From the NCBI RefSeq assembly GCF_001421515.1, contig NZ_LMKM01000002.1:115827-179826 (forward strand): a stretch of 64,000 bases of DNA, written 5' to 3'. A program made the position numbers and the translations under genes. The DNA is from Pedobacter sp. Leaf216. Lineage in GTDB: Bacteria > Bacteroidota > Bacteroidia > Sphingobacteriales > Sphingobacteriaceae. Numbering within the stretch: position 1 is the first letter of the stretch; every line of letters starts with the position of its first letter. Below, piece after piece: positions 27,648 through 36,658 of the stretch. The notes beneath the pieces were generated by a model. The model was not told the origin of the DNA. It ran no database searches and saw only the letters and a program-made list of their open reading frames with translations.

Positions 27648-28808
27648 TTATTCTTTATATACAATCACTTTGCTGCCTTTAATATCAAAGCGCACTTCAC
27701 CAGTTTGCTCAAATTTGGTTAGTACTTTTGATATTTTTTCGAAACGGCTCACCGTTCCATAATACATTACTTCTTTGGCTGCAGGGTCTGCATATTCTAT
27801 ATCTACATTGTACCAACGGGCTACTTTGCGCAAAATACTTTCCTGTTTTTCATTATTGAACATAAAATAGCCGTTTTTCCATGCAATGGCTTCATCTACA
27901 TCAACATCTTTAACATCAAAACCCGCATTCGACAGGATGGATTGCTCTCCCGGTTTCAATATTTCACTCTGCTTTGTACTACCTTGCGAAACACGCACAC
28001 TTCCTTCCAATAAGGTAGTTCTGGTTACGATTTCATCATGGTAGCTGTTGATATTAAAGTGTGTACCCAATACTTCAACAGATTGTTTATCTGTTTCTAC
28101 GATAAAAGGATGTGCAGCATTTTTGGCCACTTCAAAATAAGCTTCACCATCTAATTTTACGATCCGTTGTTTAGCCGCTCCAATATTTAACGAATATTGT
28201 ATAGAAGAGGCCGCGTTGAGCCAAACGATGGAACCATCTGGCAAACGGATCTGCCATTCGCCACCATTAGGTGTAGAAATCGTATTTAATCTTGCATCTT
28301 CAATATCATTTGATTCGGCAATATTGTAAACCAGCTGACCATCCTTGGTTTTAGTAATGGAAAAACCAGCTTCTTTAGCAATATTCCCATTCATGGCATC
28401 AGAAAGGGAAATTTTCTTGCCGTTAGCCAAAGTCAGAATCGCTTTATTATTACCTGGAGGAACATCAGTGGCAAAAACGTGCTCCTTTTTTTTATGTAAC
28501 GTTACATAAGTGGTTAATGAGAACACAATAAAAACTACTGCGGCGGCGGCCCATTTTAAACTGTTATATAAAATTTTTCGCGGTGCAGGTGCTGGTTTAT
28601 CAACCTTCAGAATTTTATTTAGAATTGGATTCCATTTTTTATCAATTACCTGATCGGCATTTTCTTCTTCCGCAATGATCATTTTAACAATTTCATCACT
28701 GATAAGTGAAGCATTGCCCTCAGCCAAAGCCAAAAGCTCTTGCTTTTCTGCCTGGTTGATTTTGCCTGATGCAAACTGCTGTAAAAGATAATTGATGCGT
28801 AATTCCAT
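27648..28808 (-). CDS. FecR-family anti-sigma factor
   Basis: I place the start at the ATG at 28808 (MELRINYLLQQFASGKINQAE); an earlier in-frame ATG at 28832 is less typical. The protein has about 386 residues. Its N-terminal cytoplasmic part should hold the sigma factor, and a single membrane helix follows (about residues 80-100, WAAAAVVFIVFSL). The periplasmic FecR domain shows TPNGGEWQIRLPDGSIVWLNA and LDGEAYFEVAKNAAHPFIVET. A DUF4974-type C-terminal domain would receive the STN signal from SusC. It lies 61 bp after the sigma gene and about 350 bp before susC. Confidence 0.95.
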   Translation of the reverse strand: MELRINYLLQQFASGKINQAEKQELLALAEGNASLISDEIVKMIIAEEENADQVIDKKWNPILNKILKVDKPAPAPRKILYNSLKWAAAAVVFIVFSLTTYVTLHKKKEHVFATDVPPGNNKAILTLANGKKISLSDAMNGNIAKEAGFSITKTKDGQLVYNIAESNDIEDARLNTISTPNGGEWQIRLPDGSIVWLNAASSIQYSLNIGAAKQRIVKLDGEAYFEVAKNAAHPFIVETDKQSVEVLGTHFNINSYHDEIVTRTTLLEGSVRVSQGSTKQSEILKPGEQSILSNAGFDVKDVDVDEAIAWKNGYFMFNNEKQESILRKVARWYNVDIEYADPAAKEVMYYGTVSRFEKISKVLTKFEQTGEVRFDIKGSKVIVYKE

Positions 28809-28869
28809 AAAGATTCTGATACTAAGAAGCACTAAAAGAAAATTAGGACTATCGGGATTTCACTTTTTT

Positions 28870-29469
28870 TTATTTTATTTTCAAAAAAGTGAGAACAATC
28901 GGAAAAAGAAATACAATTCCATGCTGATCCAAGTGTATGCGGATTGATTTCAACGCAATTACAAGCGCATTTTTAACTGTGTTTGGAGAAATATTTAAAA
29001 TTTCGGCTATTTCGGGGATACTTTTACCATCGCCTCGGCTTAATTGGTAGATTTTTTTCCGTTGTTCAGGTAATTTCTCAACGGCATTGGAAACAATTTT
29101 ATTTATTTCATTTAAATTCACCACATCTGCGGTATGGTTATGGCTATTGGGCTGCTTTGCAGTAAAAGCATCTACCACTTTGCCTTCTTTAAGCTTTTTG
29201 CGCAAATGGCTTAAACATTCATTAGAAACGTACTTATAAAGATAAGCTTTTACATTTTCGACTTCAGCCAATTTATCCCGGTTTAACCATACCCTTAAAA
29301 AAGCATCCTGGATAATTTCTTCAGCAGCATCTTCTGACTTGGTAAATTTTGCAGCAAAAACCTGTAATACTGGAAGATAGTTAAAGAACATGACAGAAAA
29401 AGCCTGTTCATCTCCTTCTACAATTTTATCAATCAGCGCACGTTCTTTATCCAGATTTTTTAACGGCAT
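28870..29469 (-). CDS. ECF RNA polymerase sigma factor
   Basis: The 199-residue protein has sigma-70 region 2 (EQAFSVMFFNYLPVLQVFAAKF then AEEIIQDAFLRVWLNRD, about residues 20-65) and region 4 (LPEQRKKIYQLSRGDGKSIPEIAEILNISPNTVKNAL, a helix-turn-helix). It is followed by a FecR gene and a SusC with STN domain, so it most likely activates the downstream import genes when the anti-sigma factor is released. The C-terminus carries a short hydrophobic tail (IVFLFPIVLTFLKIK), often seen in Bacteroidota ECF factors. Confidence 0.95.
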   Translation of the reverse strand: MPLKNLDKERALIDKIVEGDEQAFSVMFFNYLPVLQVFAAKFTKSEDAAEEIIQDAFLRVWLNRDKLAEVENVKAYLYKYVSNECLSHLRKKLKEGKVVDAFTAKQPNSHNHTADVVNLNEINKIVSNAVEKLPEQRKKIYQLSRGDGKSIPEIAEILNISPNTVKNALVIALKSIRIHLDQHGIVFLFPIVLTFLKIK

Positions 29470-29596
29470 AAATTTAGTTAATCATAATTTACTATGTTTT
29501 TCATTATACTGAGGCGTAATAATAAATAGATTTATAATTAAAAAAAAAGAAATATTTAAACTAAAACAATTTAGTAAATAATGAGCTCTTGTTTAC

Positions 29597-29604
29597 CAAA
29601 TATA
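29597..29604 (-). promoter_or_regulatory. Candidate -7 box for the ECF sigma gene
   Basis: The minus strand reads TATATTTG, a full match to TAnnTTTG, 128 bp before the sigma gene start. A matching TTG -33 element is not clear, so the call is tentative. Confidence 0.35.
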
Positions 29605-29641
29605 CTAATTATGAATTTTTAGCTGCTAAAATATAAATTAA

Positions 29642-29679
29642 AAATAAAGCCCTCACTTTTTAGGTTGAGGGCTTTATTT
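29642..29679 (-). terminator. Strong terminator at the end of the respiratory gene cluster
   Basis: Arms 29642-29655 and 29666-29679 form a perfect 14-bp stem with GCCCTCA/TGAGGGC at its core and A/T-rich base. It follows the DUF420 gene, the last of the cluster, and the A/T tails would let it work in both directions. Confidence 0.85.
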
Positions 29680-29691
29680 TTAATTACATAA

Positions 29692-30231
29692 CTATTGGTA
29701 ATAAGGGGAGATCATTAGATATACTACAACACCAGTTATGGCCACATACAACCATAAAGGGAAGGTGATCCGAGCAATTTTTCTGTGCCGATCGAAACGC
29801 TGTGCCAACGCCCGTACATAAGTAACCAAAACCAATGGGATGATGGCTATTGAAAGTAAAATATGCGTTAACAGAATAAAGAAGTAAACATATTTTATGG
29901 TTCCATCTCCCCCAAATTTGGTTGATGGGGTAGTCATATGGTAAGCAATATACATCACCAAAAATAGCAAAGAGCAACCAATGGCAGTTTTCATTAAATT
30001 TTGATGTAACAGGATTTTTCCATTTTTTATGGCCCAAACTGCTACTACCAACAATACTGCGGTAATACCATTAATGGTGGCATATATGGGTGGTAAAAAT
30101 GGTAATGTTGGTGCATCAATACCTAAATCTTTTAGTTTTACTACAAATAAGAAGGCAACGCCTACTGGAATAAAGATGGAAAGGATAATGATCCACTTGC
30201 TATATTTTTTCTCAATCGGGCTATTTTCCAT
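29692..30231 (-). CDS. DUF420 membrane protein (oxidase-cluster gene)
   Basis: The 179-residue protein has five likely membrane helices and the family features FLPPIYATINGITA, HQNLMKTA and VYIAYH-type histidines. DUF420 (YozB-like) genes regularly sit with cytochrome oxidase genes in Bacteroidota and Bacilli, and a role in oxidase assembly is inferred from this; the molecular function is not established. It is the last gene of the cluster and ends just before a strong terminator. Confidence 0.9.
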   Translation of the reverse strand: MENSPIEKKYSKWIIILSIFIPVGVAFLFVVKLKDLGIDAPTLPFLPPIYATINGITAVLLVVAVWAIKNGKILLHQNLMKTAIGCSLLFLVMYIAYHMTTPSTKFGGDGTIKYVYFFILLTHILLSIAIIPLVLVTYVRALAQRFDRHRKIARITFPLWLYVAITGVVVYLMISPYYQ

Positions 30232-30299
30232 GAGTATTTTATCTCTTTATATTTTATTTGATCTATTCGACTGATGACTTAAGATTTAGGAAATAAGAA

Positions 30300-30995
30300 T
30301 TACCTGCCATCTTTAACATTTCTTAAATACTCTGCAATGAGCACTTTTATTTCATCCTCAAGTTTGGCATTGGCACCAGCATCATCAGCTTCGTAAATAC
30401 CACGTATACGGTGTAAATTGTCGATTAGAACAATCTTATTGCTAAATATGAAGTTGGTATTGTCTTTTGTATGATCGGCTATAGCATCGAGTAATAAACC
30501 TTTTCTAATCAAAGGATAGGTTTGCGTTGTATCACCAGCCAAAAATTCCCACTTGCCTTCTTTAGCTTTAAATTTAGCAGCGAAATCTTTTATTTTATGT
30601 TGATCTTCAGGATCTACAGATAAACTTAAAAACTTAACCAAAGGCTTTTGCTCATAACCATCGGATAATTGCTTAATGTATTTAATCGTTTGCTGACTGC
30701 CAGCCGCAGTATAGAATAAATTTAGCACAACAATTTTATTCTCCAATGATTTCCAGCTGATGGTATCATTTTGCTGATTGACAAGTTTAAAATCAGGCAC
30801 CTTATGGTAAATGGTATCAGGTATTTTCTTACCCTTTACACTGTGGAATGTTGATGCAACAATCTTTTTTCCAAAAATGGGTAAACTTTTATACCTGTTT
30901 TTTGCGAAATGTGGCAATAAGTAAAAAAACAAAAATCCCGGTATAGCTAAAATGCTTACCAGGATTATTACCTTTTTTATAGGGCTTCTTTTCAT
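30300..30995 (-). CDS. Sco1/SenC-like thioredoxin-fold protein lacking its cysteines
   Basis: The 231-residue protein has an N-terminal membrane anchor (about 9-28) and a thioredoxin-like Sco fold (VPDFKLVNQQNDTISWKSLENKIVVLNLFY, then FLSLSVDPEDQ). Sco proteins carry copper to the CuA site through a CxxxC motif and a histidine. At the CxxxC position this protein reads YTAAGSQQ (96-103), and no cysteine occurs anywhere in it. A histidine in the DHT context (His175) is kept. It cannot bind copper or act as a thiol reductase in the known way. It sits in the normal oxidase assembly position; its ATG overlaps the stop of the subunit IV gene by one base (TAATG). Confidence 0.88.
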   Translation of the reverse strand: MKRSPIKKVIILVSILAIPGFLFFYLLPHFAKNRYKSLPIFGKKIVASTFHSVKGKKIPDTIYHKVPDFKLVNQQNDTISWKSLENKIVVLNLFYTAAGSQQTIKYIKQLSDGYEQKPLVKFLSLSVDPEDQHKIKDFAAKFKAKEGKWEFLAGDTTQTYPLIRKGLLLDAIADHTKDNTNFIFSNKIVLIDNLHRIRGIYEADDAGANAKLEDEIKVLIAEYLRNVKDGR

Positions 30996-31348
30996 TAATG
31001 ATTCATCATGTGGATGTTTAGGAATCCACCTTCTGTTAACATTAAAACAATAAAGTAAATAATGAAAATAAATGAAACTGTTAATGCCAACTGTAAGCCT
31101 AATTTCTCATATTTTAAGTGCATAAAATAGGCTACAATATAAAATGCTTTTAACAATGTTAAACCAATATAAATGTAGTTACCGATGTGCTGTGTCATAA
31201 CTCCTTTCGGAATTAATACCAACGCAATGATAAACTCAATAACGGTGATTAACAAAAGGATTCCGAAAACTTTCCAGATTTTACCTTTCGATAAACCTGC
31301 ATGTTCTTCGTGACCGTGTTCTTCTGTTGAATGTGTGTGCTCTGACAT
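30995..31348 (-). CDS. Cytochrome c oxidase subunit IV (caa3 type)
   Basis: The 117-residue protein has a His/Glu-rich N-terminus (EHTHSTEEHGHEEH), then three membrane helices with the family block KAFYIVAYFMHLKYEK (about 66-81). This is the COX4/CtaF-type small subunit that stabilises the oxidase. It follows a subunit III gene by 24 bp and overlaps the Sco-like gene by one base. Confidence 0.92.
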   Translation of the reverse strand: MSEHTHSTEEHGHEEHAGLSKGKIWKVFGILLLITVIEFIIALVLIPKGVMTQHIGNYIYIGLTLLKAFYIVAYFMHLKYEKLGLQLALTVSFIFIIYFIVLMLTEGGFLNIHMMNH

Positions 31349-31372
31349 GATAATATTTTTATATATGATAAA

Positions 31373-32080
31373 TTAAACCAAATAGAAGAATGTAAATACA
31401 AACACCCATACTAAATCTACAAAGTGCCAGTATAAACCAACTTTTTCAACCATTAGGTAATGGCCTCTTTTTTCGAAAGTACCATTAATCGTCATGATCA
31501 AAATGATGATGTTAATGATTACTCCACTGAAAACGTGAAAACCGTGGAAACCTGTAATGGTAAAGAATAAGTTTGCAAACTGCTGTGCCGAAACTAATGA
31601 TACTTCACCATTAAATAAGTGCTCTAATGTTTTTAACGGAGGAATTTTACCCCAGCCAAAACCTTCGTGAAACAAGTGCGTCCACTCAATTGCCTGACAG
31701 CCTAAGAACATGAAACCACCAATAATAGTTGCGATCATCCAGCCGATAACTTCTTTTTTAGCCCGGCGATGTCCTGCTTCTACAGCCAATACCATAGTTA
31801 CCGAACTCATGATCAAAATAAAAGTCATGATACCTACGAAAACTAATGGAGCGCCATGTTCTGCAATACCAGGAATGGATTGGAAAACCTTATCTGGAGC
31901 TGGCCATGTTAATTTAGAAAAACGCTGAGCGCCGTAGTAGATCAATAAAGATGAAAAGGTAAAAGCATCTGATAAAAGGAAAAACCACATCATGATTTTA
32001 CCATATTCTACCGACCACGGAGAACGACCACCATTCCATGGTCCGGTTTTAACTTGATCTAATTGTGATACTGCATTCAT
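31373..32080 (-). CDS. ctaE: Cytochrome c oxidase subunit III
   Basis: The 235-residue membrane protein has the usual seven helices. Motifs include MMWFFLLSDAFTFSSLL near the start, QAIEWTHLFHEGF in the middle, TGFHGFHVFSG and the C-terminal GLYWHFVDLVWVFVFTFFYL. Subunit III supports proton uptake by subunit I and does not bind redox metals. It is the second of two neighbouring subunit-III-like genes, 31 bp apart. This one is the more complete in length and motifs. Confidence 0.94.
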   Translation of the reverse strand: MNAVSQLDQVKTGPWNGGRSPWSVEYGKIMMWFFLLSDAFTFSSLLIYYGAQRFSKLTWPAPDKVFQSIPGIAEHGAPLVFVGIMTFILIMSSVTMVLAVEAGHRRAKKEVIGWMIATIIGGFMFLGCQAIEWTHLFHEGFGWGKIPPLKTLEHLFNGEVSLVSAQQFANLFFTITGFHGFHVFSGVIINIIILIMTINGTFEKRGHYLMVEKVGLYWHFVDLVWVFVFTFFYLV

Positions 32081-32111
32081 TTGGAAATAGTATAATAGTT
32101 TGTTAACAAAT

Positions 32112-32690
32112 TTAACGGTTCAAAAGTAAAAAAACATACAGATATATCCATAATATATCTATAAAATGCCAAAAAATAGAAGCAATTTCCATTCTATATT
32201 GGACTTTCGCAACAGGTAAGCTTTTGTAACTTCCTGCTAAAGCATTAATAATAAGGCCAACACCGCCTAAAATGTGCAAAAGGTGCATGCCCGAAACCAC
32301 ATATATAAATGATATTGCGGCGTTGTTTCCTACCAGGGTTGCACCTGTGCGCACCATACTGCCCCAGGCATTAAACTGCATTACACCAAAAATAACGGCT
32401 AATATTACCGTAACCCAAAGCAAATTGCGTTGCAAGCTAAAGTTTAATTTCTTTAAAGCTCTTGAAGCAAGTACCAAAGTAATGCTACTGGCAATAATTA
32501 CCAAACTTGAATAAATAAAGGCATCTGGTAAAACCAAACCATGCCCTTTTCCTTTTGAGGCGGCAAACACCAGATAATAACTGGTAAAACCACCAAACAT
32601 AATTGTAGATGATACGACAAATAACCAAACAATAAACTTCCTTGGTTTTGGGTCAAACGTATCCTGCATCTTTTCCATTGTTAGCACCAT
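32112..32690 (-). CDS. Second cytochrome c oxidase subunit III-like protein
   Basis: The 192-residue membrane protein has about five helices and the C-terminal family pattern SGMHLLHILGGVGLIIN followed by IASIFWHFIDILWIYLYVFLLL. It belongs to the heme-copper oxidase subunit III family but is shorter than its neighbour. Pairs of subunit-III-like genes are common in Bacteroidota oxidase clusters. Two ATGs are possible (32690 and 32678), the first lying 3 bp after the ctaB stop codon. Confidence 0.9.
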   Translation of the reverse strand: MVLTMEKMQDTFDPKPRKFIVWLFVVSSTIMFGGFTSYYLVFAASKGKGHGLVLPDAFIYSSLVIIASSITLVLASRALKKLNFSLQRNLLWVTVILAVIFGVMQFNAWGSMVRTGATLVGNNAAISFIYVVSGMHLLHILGGVGLIINALAGSYKSLPVAKVQYRMEIASIFWHFIDILWIYLYVFLLLNR

Positions 32691-32693
32691 AAA

Positions 32694-33602
32694 TTATTTT
32701 GCTATAAAATTTAATAATAAACCCAACTGTACGGCCGGGATGTAAAAAAATGAACAGAACATCACTTTCCTGGCATCAACCATTTCTCTGTTCATTAAAA
32801 GTTTAAAAGCAAGCCAGCTAAATATAAATCCTGCAATTAAAGATAAACCAGCAATATAATAACCACCAAATCCATAAATAGTTGGTAATAAACTTACCGG
32901 AATCAAAATCAACGTGCTTAAAAAAGTAAGCAATGCTGATGTTTTATCTCTTTTTTTTGTTGGCAATAACCTAAAACCTGCTTTTTTATAATCATCATCC
33001 AAAACCCATGCAATTGCCCAAAAGTGTGGAAACTGCCAGACAAATTGGATCAGGAATAAAATTCCAGCAATATAGTAATCAATTTCATGGAACATTTCTG
33101 CTTTTAAACTGCCAAATGCGGCCAAATAACCGATTAGTGGTGGCAAAGCTCCAGGAATTGCACCTACAAATACTGCAATAGGCGATTTTCTCTTCAATGG
33201 CGTATACGCAAAGGCATATAATAGAATTGAAAATACAGATAACAAACCTGTTTCGAGATTTAATTTACCCAAGAGCCATGTACCTAAAAATGCCATGAAA
33301 ATCCCTAGAATCAATCCTTGACCGGTAGTCATTCTGCCAGCGGGCATAGGACGATCTTTGGTTCTCGCCATTAATTTATCCAGATCTTTTTCTATAATCT
33401 CGTTAAAACAGTTTGCCGCTGCCGTAACCAAAAATCCTCCTGCAATAAGTATTAACCAGTTTCCCCAGTCAATATTAGGAATATAACCTCTTCCAACCTG
33501 CATTTTCTGACCGATTAAAAAAGAAATCGATGCAGAAAACACTACCGTGAACGATAGTCTGAATTTGATAAGTTTAGAAAAATCTGAAAGATATTGCTTC
33601 AA
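32694..33602 (-). CDS. ctaB: Protoheme IX farnesyltransferase (haem O synthase)
   Basis: The 302-residue protein has the UbiA-type prenyltransferase motif NCFNEIIEKDLDKLMARTKDRPMP (aspartates and the NxxxD-type site, about residues 64-87) and a second aspartate-rich site, LDDDYKKAGFRLLP (about 201-214). About eight membrane helices are present. It transfers a farnesyl group from FPP to haem B to give haem O. The product is then oxidised by CtaA, which is encoded just upstream with a 12-bp gap. Confidence 0.96.
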   Translation of the reverse strand: MKQYLSDFSKLIKFRLSFTVVFSASISFLIGQKMQVGRGYIPNIDWGNWLILIAGGFLVTAAANCFNEIIEKDLDKLMARTKDRPMPAGRMTTGQGLILGIFMAFLGTWLLGKLNLETGLLSVFSILLYAFAYTPLKRKSPIAVFVGAIPGALPPLIGYLAAFGSLKAEMFHEIDYYIAGILFLIQFVWQFPHFWAIAWVLDDDYKKAGFRLLPTKKRDKTSALLTFLSTLILIPVSLLPTIYGFGGYYIAGLSLIAGFIFSWLAFKLLMNREMVDARKVMFCSFFYIPAVQLGLLLNFIAK

Positions 33603-33614
33603 TTTTCTTAAATA

Positions 33615-34673
33615 TTATTGTTTATAAGTGCTTGTTCGGTAAACCAACAGGTACAGATAAAACTGTAAACTAAATAACAGCGTAGAGAACAAAATATGTA
33701 GTGCTTGAGCTGCTGGCGGAAAAGCAATGTAAGCCAATGCTAAACCACTTAATAATTGTATGAGAAGCGTAATTAATATAAATCTGGCCGTTAACAACGG
33801 TGCTGCTTTACCACTAAAACGGTCGATTACCATTTTGTAAACTACAGCGTTACTCACAATCACCAATATCGCCAGATCACGATGATAGGTGAATACTTCA
33901 CCCACTTTTGAAATCCAGCTAGCTTTATTGCCATAACCGAGCGATTTTGCAATCACATCTACCGCTTCTCTCACATCAGTACCTAATATAATCTGAATAA
34001 GACTGATCACAAGAGTAAAGAATAAAAAACCTTTTAACCAGGCTATCCGATACATAATTACCGAAGGTGCCTTATTTAACTGCTTCGCATAATTATAAGT
34101 GTAAATGGAGATTGCCAAAATAACCAATGCCAAAAGCATGTGTACCGTAACTACCCATTGTGCCAAATTGGTTGATACCACTATTGAACCCAACCAAGCC
34201 TGATACCCCACAACAAAAAGATTCAAGATACTCAGTACAATGATCCGTTTTGCTGTTTTACGGTAGGTAAATGAGTACACAACCGTTAAAAACAGGAATA
34301 TCCCTGCAGCCACTCCAGCCAATCGGTTTAAATATTCTGTCCAGGTTTTAGCCGGATTAAATTCTTCAGGTATGGTTATACTCTTATCGTGCCTAATACT
34401 ATCAGCTAAGGCAACTTTGCCCATGCTTTCCAGATACTTGGCAAACTTTTCATTCTTTTTTAACCTACCAGCCACATATTTCTCTTTATAGTTGGCAGGA
34501 AGCTGAGATACATCGGTTGGCGGAATATAACGATCGAAACATTTCGGCCAATCCGGACAGCCCATGCCTGAACCTGTACTGCGTACAATACCACCGGCAA
34601 GTATAACCAACAGCGTAACGATGATGGTGATAAGGTTAATTCGAATGAAACGTTGTTCTGATCTGCTGACCAT
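33615..34673 (-). CDS. ctaA: Haem A synthase (COX15/CtaA)
   Basis: The 352-residue protein has about eight membrane helices. It shows GSGMGCPDWPKCFDRYIPP in the first external loop, with the cysteine pair typical of the family, then EYLNRLAGVAAG, VHMLLAL, YHRDLAIL and ALHILFSTLLF, which supply the haem-binding histidines. It oxidises haem O to haem A for the oxidase. The gene follows subunit I by 81 bp, and a hairpin lies in that gap. Confidence 0.95.
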   Translation of the reverse strand: MVSRSEQRFIRINLITIIVTLLVILAGGIVRSTGSGMGCPDWPKCFDRYIPPTDVSQLPANYKEKYVAGRLKKNEKFAKYLESMGKVALADSIRHDKSITIPEEFNPAKTWTEYLNRLAGVAAGIFLFLTVVYSFTYRKTAKRIIVLSILNLFVVGYQAWLGSIVVSTNLAQWVVTVHMLLALVILAISIYTYNYAKQLNKAPSVIMYRIAWLKGFLFFTLVISLIQIILGTDVREAVDVIAKSLGYGNKASWISKVGEVFTYHRDLAILVIVSNAVVYKMVIDRFSGKAAPLLTARFILITLLIQLLSGLALAYIAFPPAAQALHILFSTLLFSLQFYLYLLVYRTSTYKQ

Positions 34674-34692
34674 ATATCTATTAAGATGAAAA

Positions 34693-34728
34693 GGGTATCC
34701 GGATAAGCAGAAACTTAATCAGATACCC
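34693..34728 (-). terminator. Hairpin between subunit I and ctaA genes
   Basis: Arms GGGTATC (34693-34699) and GATACCC (34722-34728) form a 7-bp stem with a 22-base loop. On the minus strand it is followed by TTTT. It may be a partial terminator that reduces read-through from the oxidase subunits into the haem A genes. Confidence 0.5.
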
Positions 34729-34754
34729 CTTTTAAAATTGTTTTTAAGCTTAAA

Positions 34755-36635
34755 CTAGCCCTTGTTTTCTTCAACAGGGTTAGCTAGTTCCCAGTCTTGC
34801 TGTATTTTTTCTGCTTCAGCATTTCCTTCAAAATCGTGAGGTAAATTAGAGCTCATGGTTTGAGAAAAAGGAACAGTTTGAGGAATAAAGTCCGCATCAT
34901 GTCCTGGTTTGCTATAATCATATGGCCATCTGTAAACAGTTGGAATTTCTCCTGGCCAGTTACCATGTAGGTGTTCTACTGGTGCAGTCCATTCTAATGT
35001 ATTAGATTCCCAAGGATTTTGAGGAGCTACTTTTCCTTTAAATATTGAGTAGAAGAAGTTAAACAAAAACGCTACCTGAGCAAGTGCGGCCATTATAGCT
35101 GCCCATGTTACAAAAACGTTAACTGTTAACCATTTCTTCATAAATTCGAACTCAGTAAATGCATAGTAACGACGAGGTACACCATCTAAACCTAAGAAGT
35201 GAAGCGGGAAAAATACCAGGTAAGCTGCAATGAAAGTTAACCAGAAGTGTAAGTATCCTAGTTTAGCATTCATCATTCTACCGAACATTTTAGGGAACCA
35301 GTGATAAACACCTGCAAGCATACCAAAGATTGCTGCAGATCCCATTACCAAGTGGAAGTGGGCAACAACAAAATAAGTATCGTGTAAGTTAATATCCAAA
35401 GATGCGTTTCCTAAAAAGATACCAGTTAAACCACCAGAGATAAAGAATGAAACCAAACCGATAGCGAATAACATTGCAGGCGTAAAACGGATGTTACCAC
35501 GCCATAATGTTGCTAAATAGTTAAAGGTTTTTACTGCTGACGGCACAGCGATGATTAATGTTGTAATCATGAAAACACCACCTAATAATGGGTTCATACC
35601 GGTTACAAACATATGGTGACCCCATACAATAAACGATAGTACGGTAATACCGATTAAAGAGTAAACCATTGCATGGTAACCAAAGATTGGTTTACGTGAG
35701 TTTACTGAGATAACCTCAGATGAAATACCCAACGCTGGCATAATTACAATATATACCTCAGGGTGACCTAAGAACCAGAATAAATGCTGCCATAAAATTG
35801 GAGAACCACCTTCATTCGGTAAAATATCAGTTCCCATTACGATATCTGACAAATAGAAACTTGTTCCAAAACTACGGTCGAATACCATTAAAACTACCCC
35901 AGCTACAAGAACAGGGAAAGATAAGATACCTAAAATAGCGGTTAAGAAGAAAGCCCAGATCGTTAAAGGCATTTTCCAAAGGTCCATACCTTTAGTACGC
36001 ATGTTTAAGATTGTACTAACGTAGTTGATACCACCCATTAAAGATGATGCTACGAAAAGTACCATACTTACCAACCAAAGTGTCATACCCATTCCTGATC
36101 CAGGCATTGCCTTCGCTACTACCGATAATGGCGGATAAACCGTCCAACCACCGGATGCCGGCCCTGTTTGAATAAAGAATGATGACATCATGATCACACA
36201 AGCCATAAAGAAAAACCAGTATGAAAGCATGTTTAGGAATGGCGAAGCCATATCTCTGGCGCCAATCTGAAGTGGAATCAGTAAGTTACTAAAAGTACCA
36301 CTTAACCCGGCAGTAAGTACAAAGAATACCATGATGGTACCATGAATGGTAACCAAAGCAAGGTAAAAATCTGGTTTAATACGGCCACCTTCTGCCCATT
36401 TACCTAGAAATGTTTCTAAGAAAGGGAAATTTTTATCTGGCCAGGCCAATTGAATACGGAATAAAATTGATAAGCCCATTGCTATTACCGCCATAATAAT
36501 ACCGGTAATCAAAAATTGCTTAGCAATCATTTTATGATCCATACTAAAGATGTACTTTGAAATCAAAGTCTCTTTATGATGCCCATGATCAGCGTGATCG
36601 TGATTGTGTTCGTCGTGTAATGCTATTGTTGACAT
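34755..36635 (-). CDS. ctaD: Cytochrome c oxidase subunit I
   Basis: The 626-residue protein is the catalytic subunit with haem a, haem a3 and CuB. It shows WFLGHPEVYIVIMP, with the His-Tyr cross-link pair, then WGHHMF (CuB histidines) and HDTYFVVAHFHLVMG (haem a3 and haem a histidines). About twelve core helices are predicted. The His/Asp-rich N-terminus (HDEHNHDHADHGHH) is not part of the known catalytic core. The gene follows subunit II by 23 bp. Confidence 0.97.
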   Translation of the reverse strand: MSTIALHDEHNHDHADHGHHKETLISKYIFSMDHKMIAKQFLITGIIMAVIAMGLSILFRIQLAWPDKNFPFLETFLGKWAEGGRIKPDFYLALVTIHGTIMVFFVLTAGLSGTFSNLLIPLQIGARDMASPFLNMLSYWFFFMACVIMMSSFFIQTGPASGGWTVYPPLSVVAKAMPGSGMGMTLWLVSMVLFVASSLMGGINYVSTILNMRTKGMDLWKMPLTIWAFFLTAILGILSFPVLVAGVVLMVFDRSFGTSFYLSDIVMGTDILPNEGGSPILWQHLFWFLGHPEVYIVIMPALGISSEVISVNSRKPIFGYHAMVYSLIGITVLSFIVWGHHMFVTGMNPLLGGVFMITTLIIAVPSAVKTFNYLATLWRGNIRFTPAMLFAIGLVSFFISGGLTGIFLGNASLDINLHDTYFVVAHFHLVMGSAAIFGMLAGVYHWFPKMFGRMMNAKLGYLHFWLTFIAAYLVFFPLHFLGLDGVPRRYYAFTEFEFMKKWLTVNVFVTWAAIMAALAQVAFLFNFFYSIFKGKVAPQNPWESNTLEWTAPVEHLHGNWPGEIPTVYRWPYDYSKPGHDADFIPQTVPFSQTMSSNLPHDFEGNAEAEKIQQDWELANPVEENKG

Positions 36636-36658
36636 AATTCGTTCGCTCCTGCTTAATA

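Noticed and set aside
29684..30037. Minus-strand ORF overlapping the DUF420 gene
   Set aside because: It is in another frame of a well-supported membrane protein and has no coherent features.
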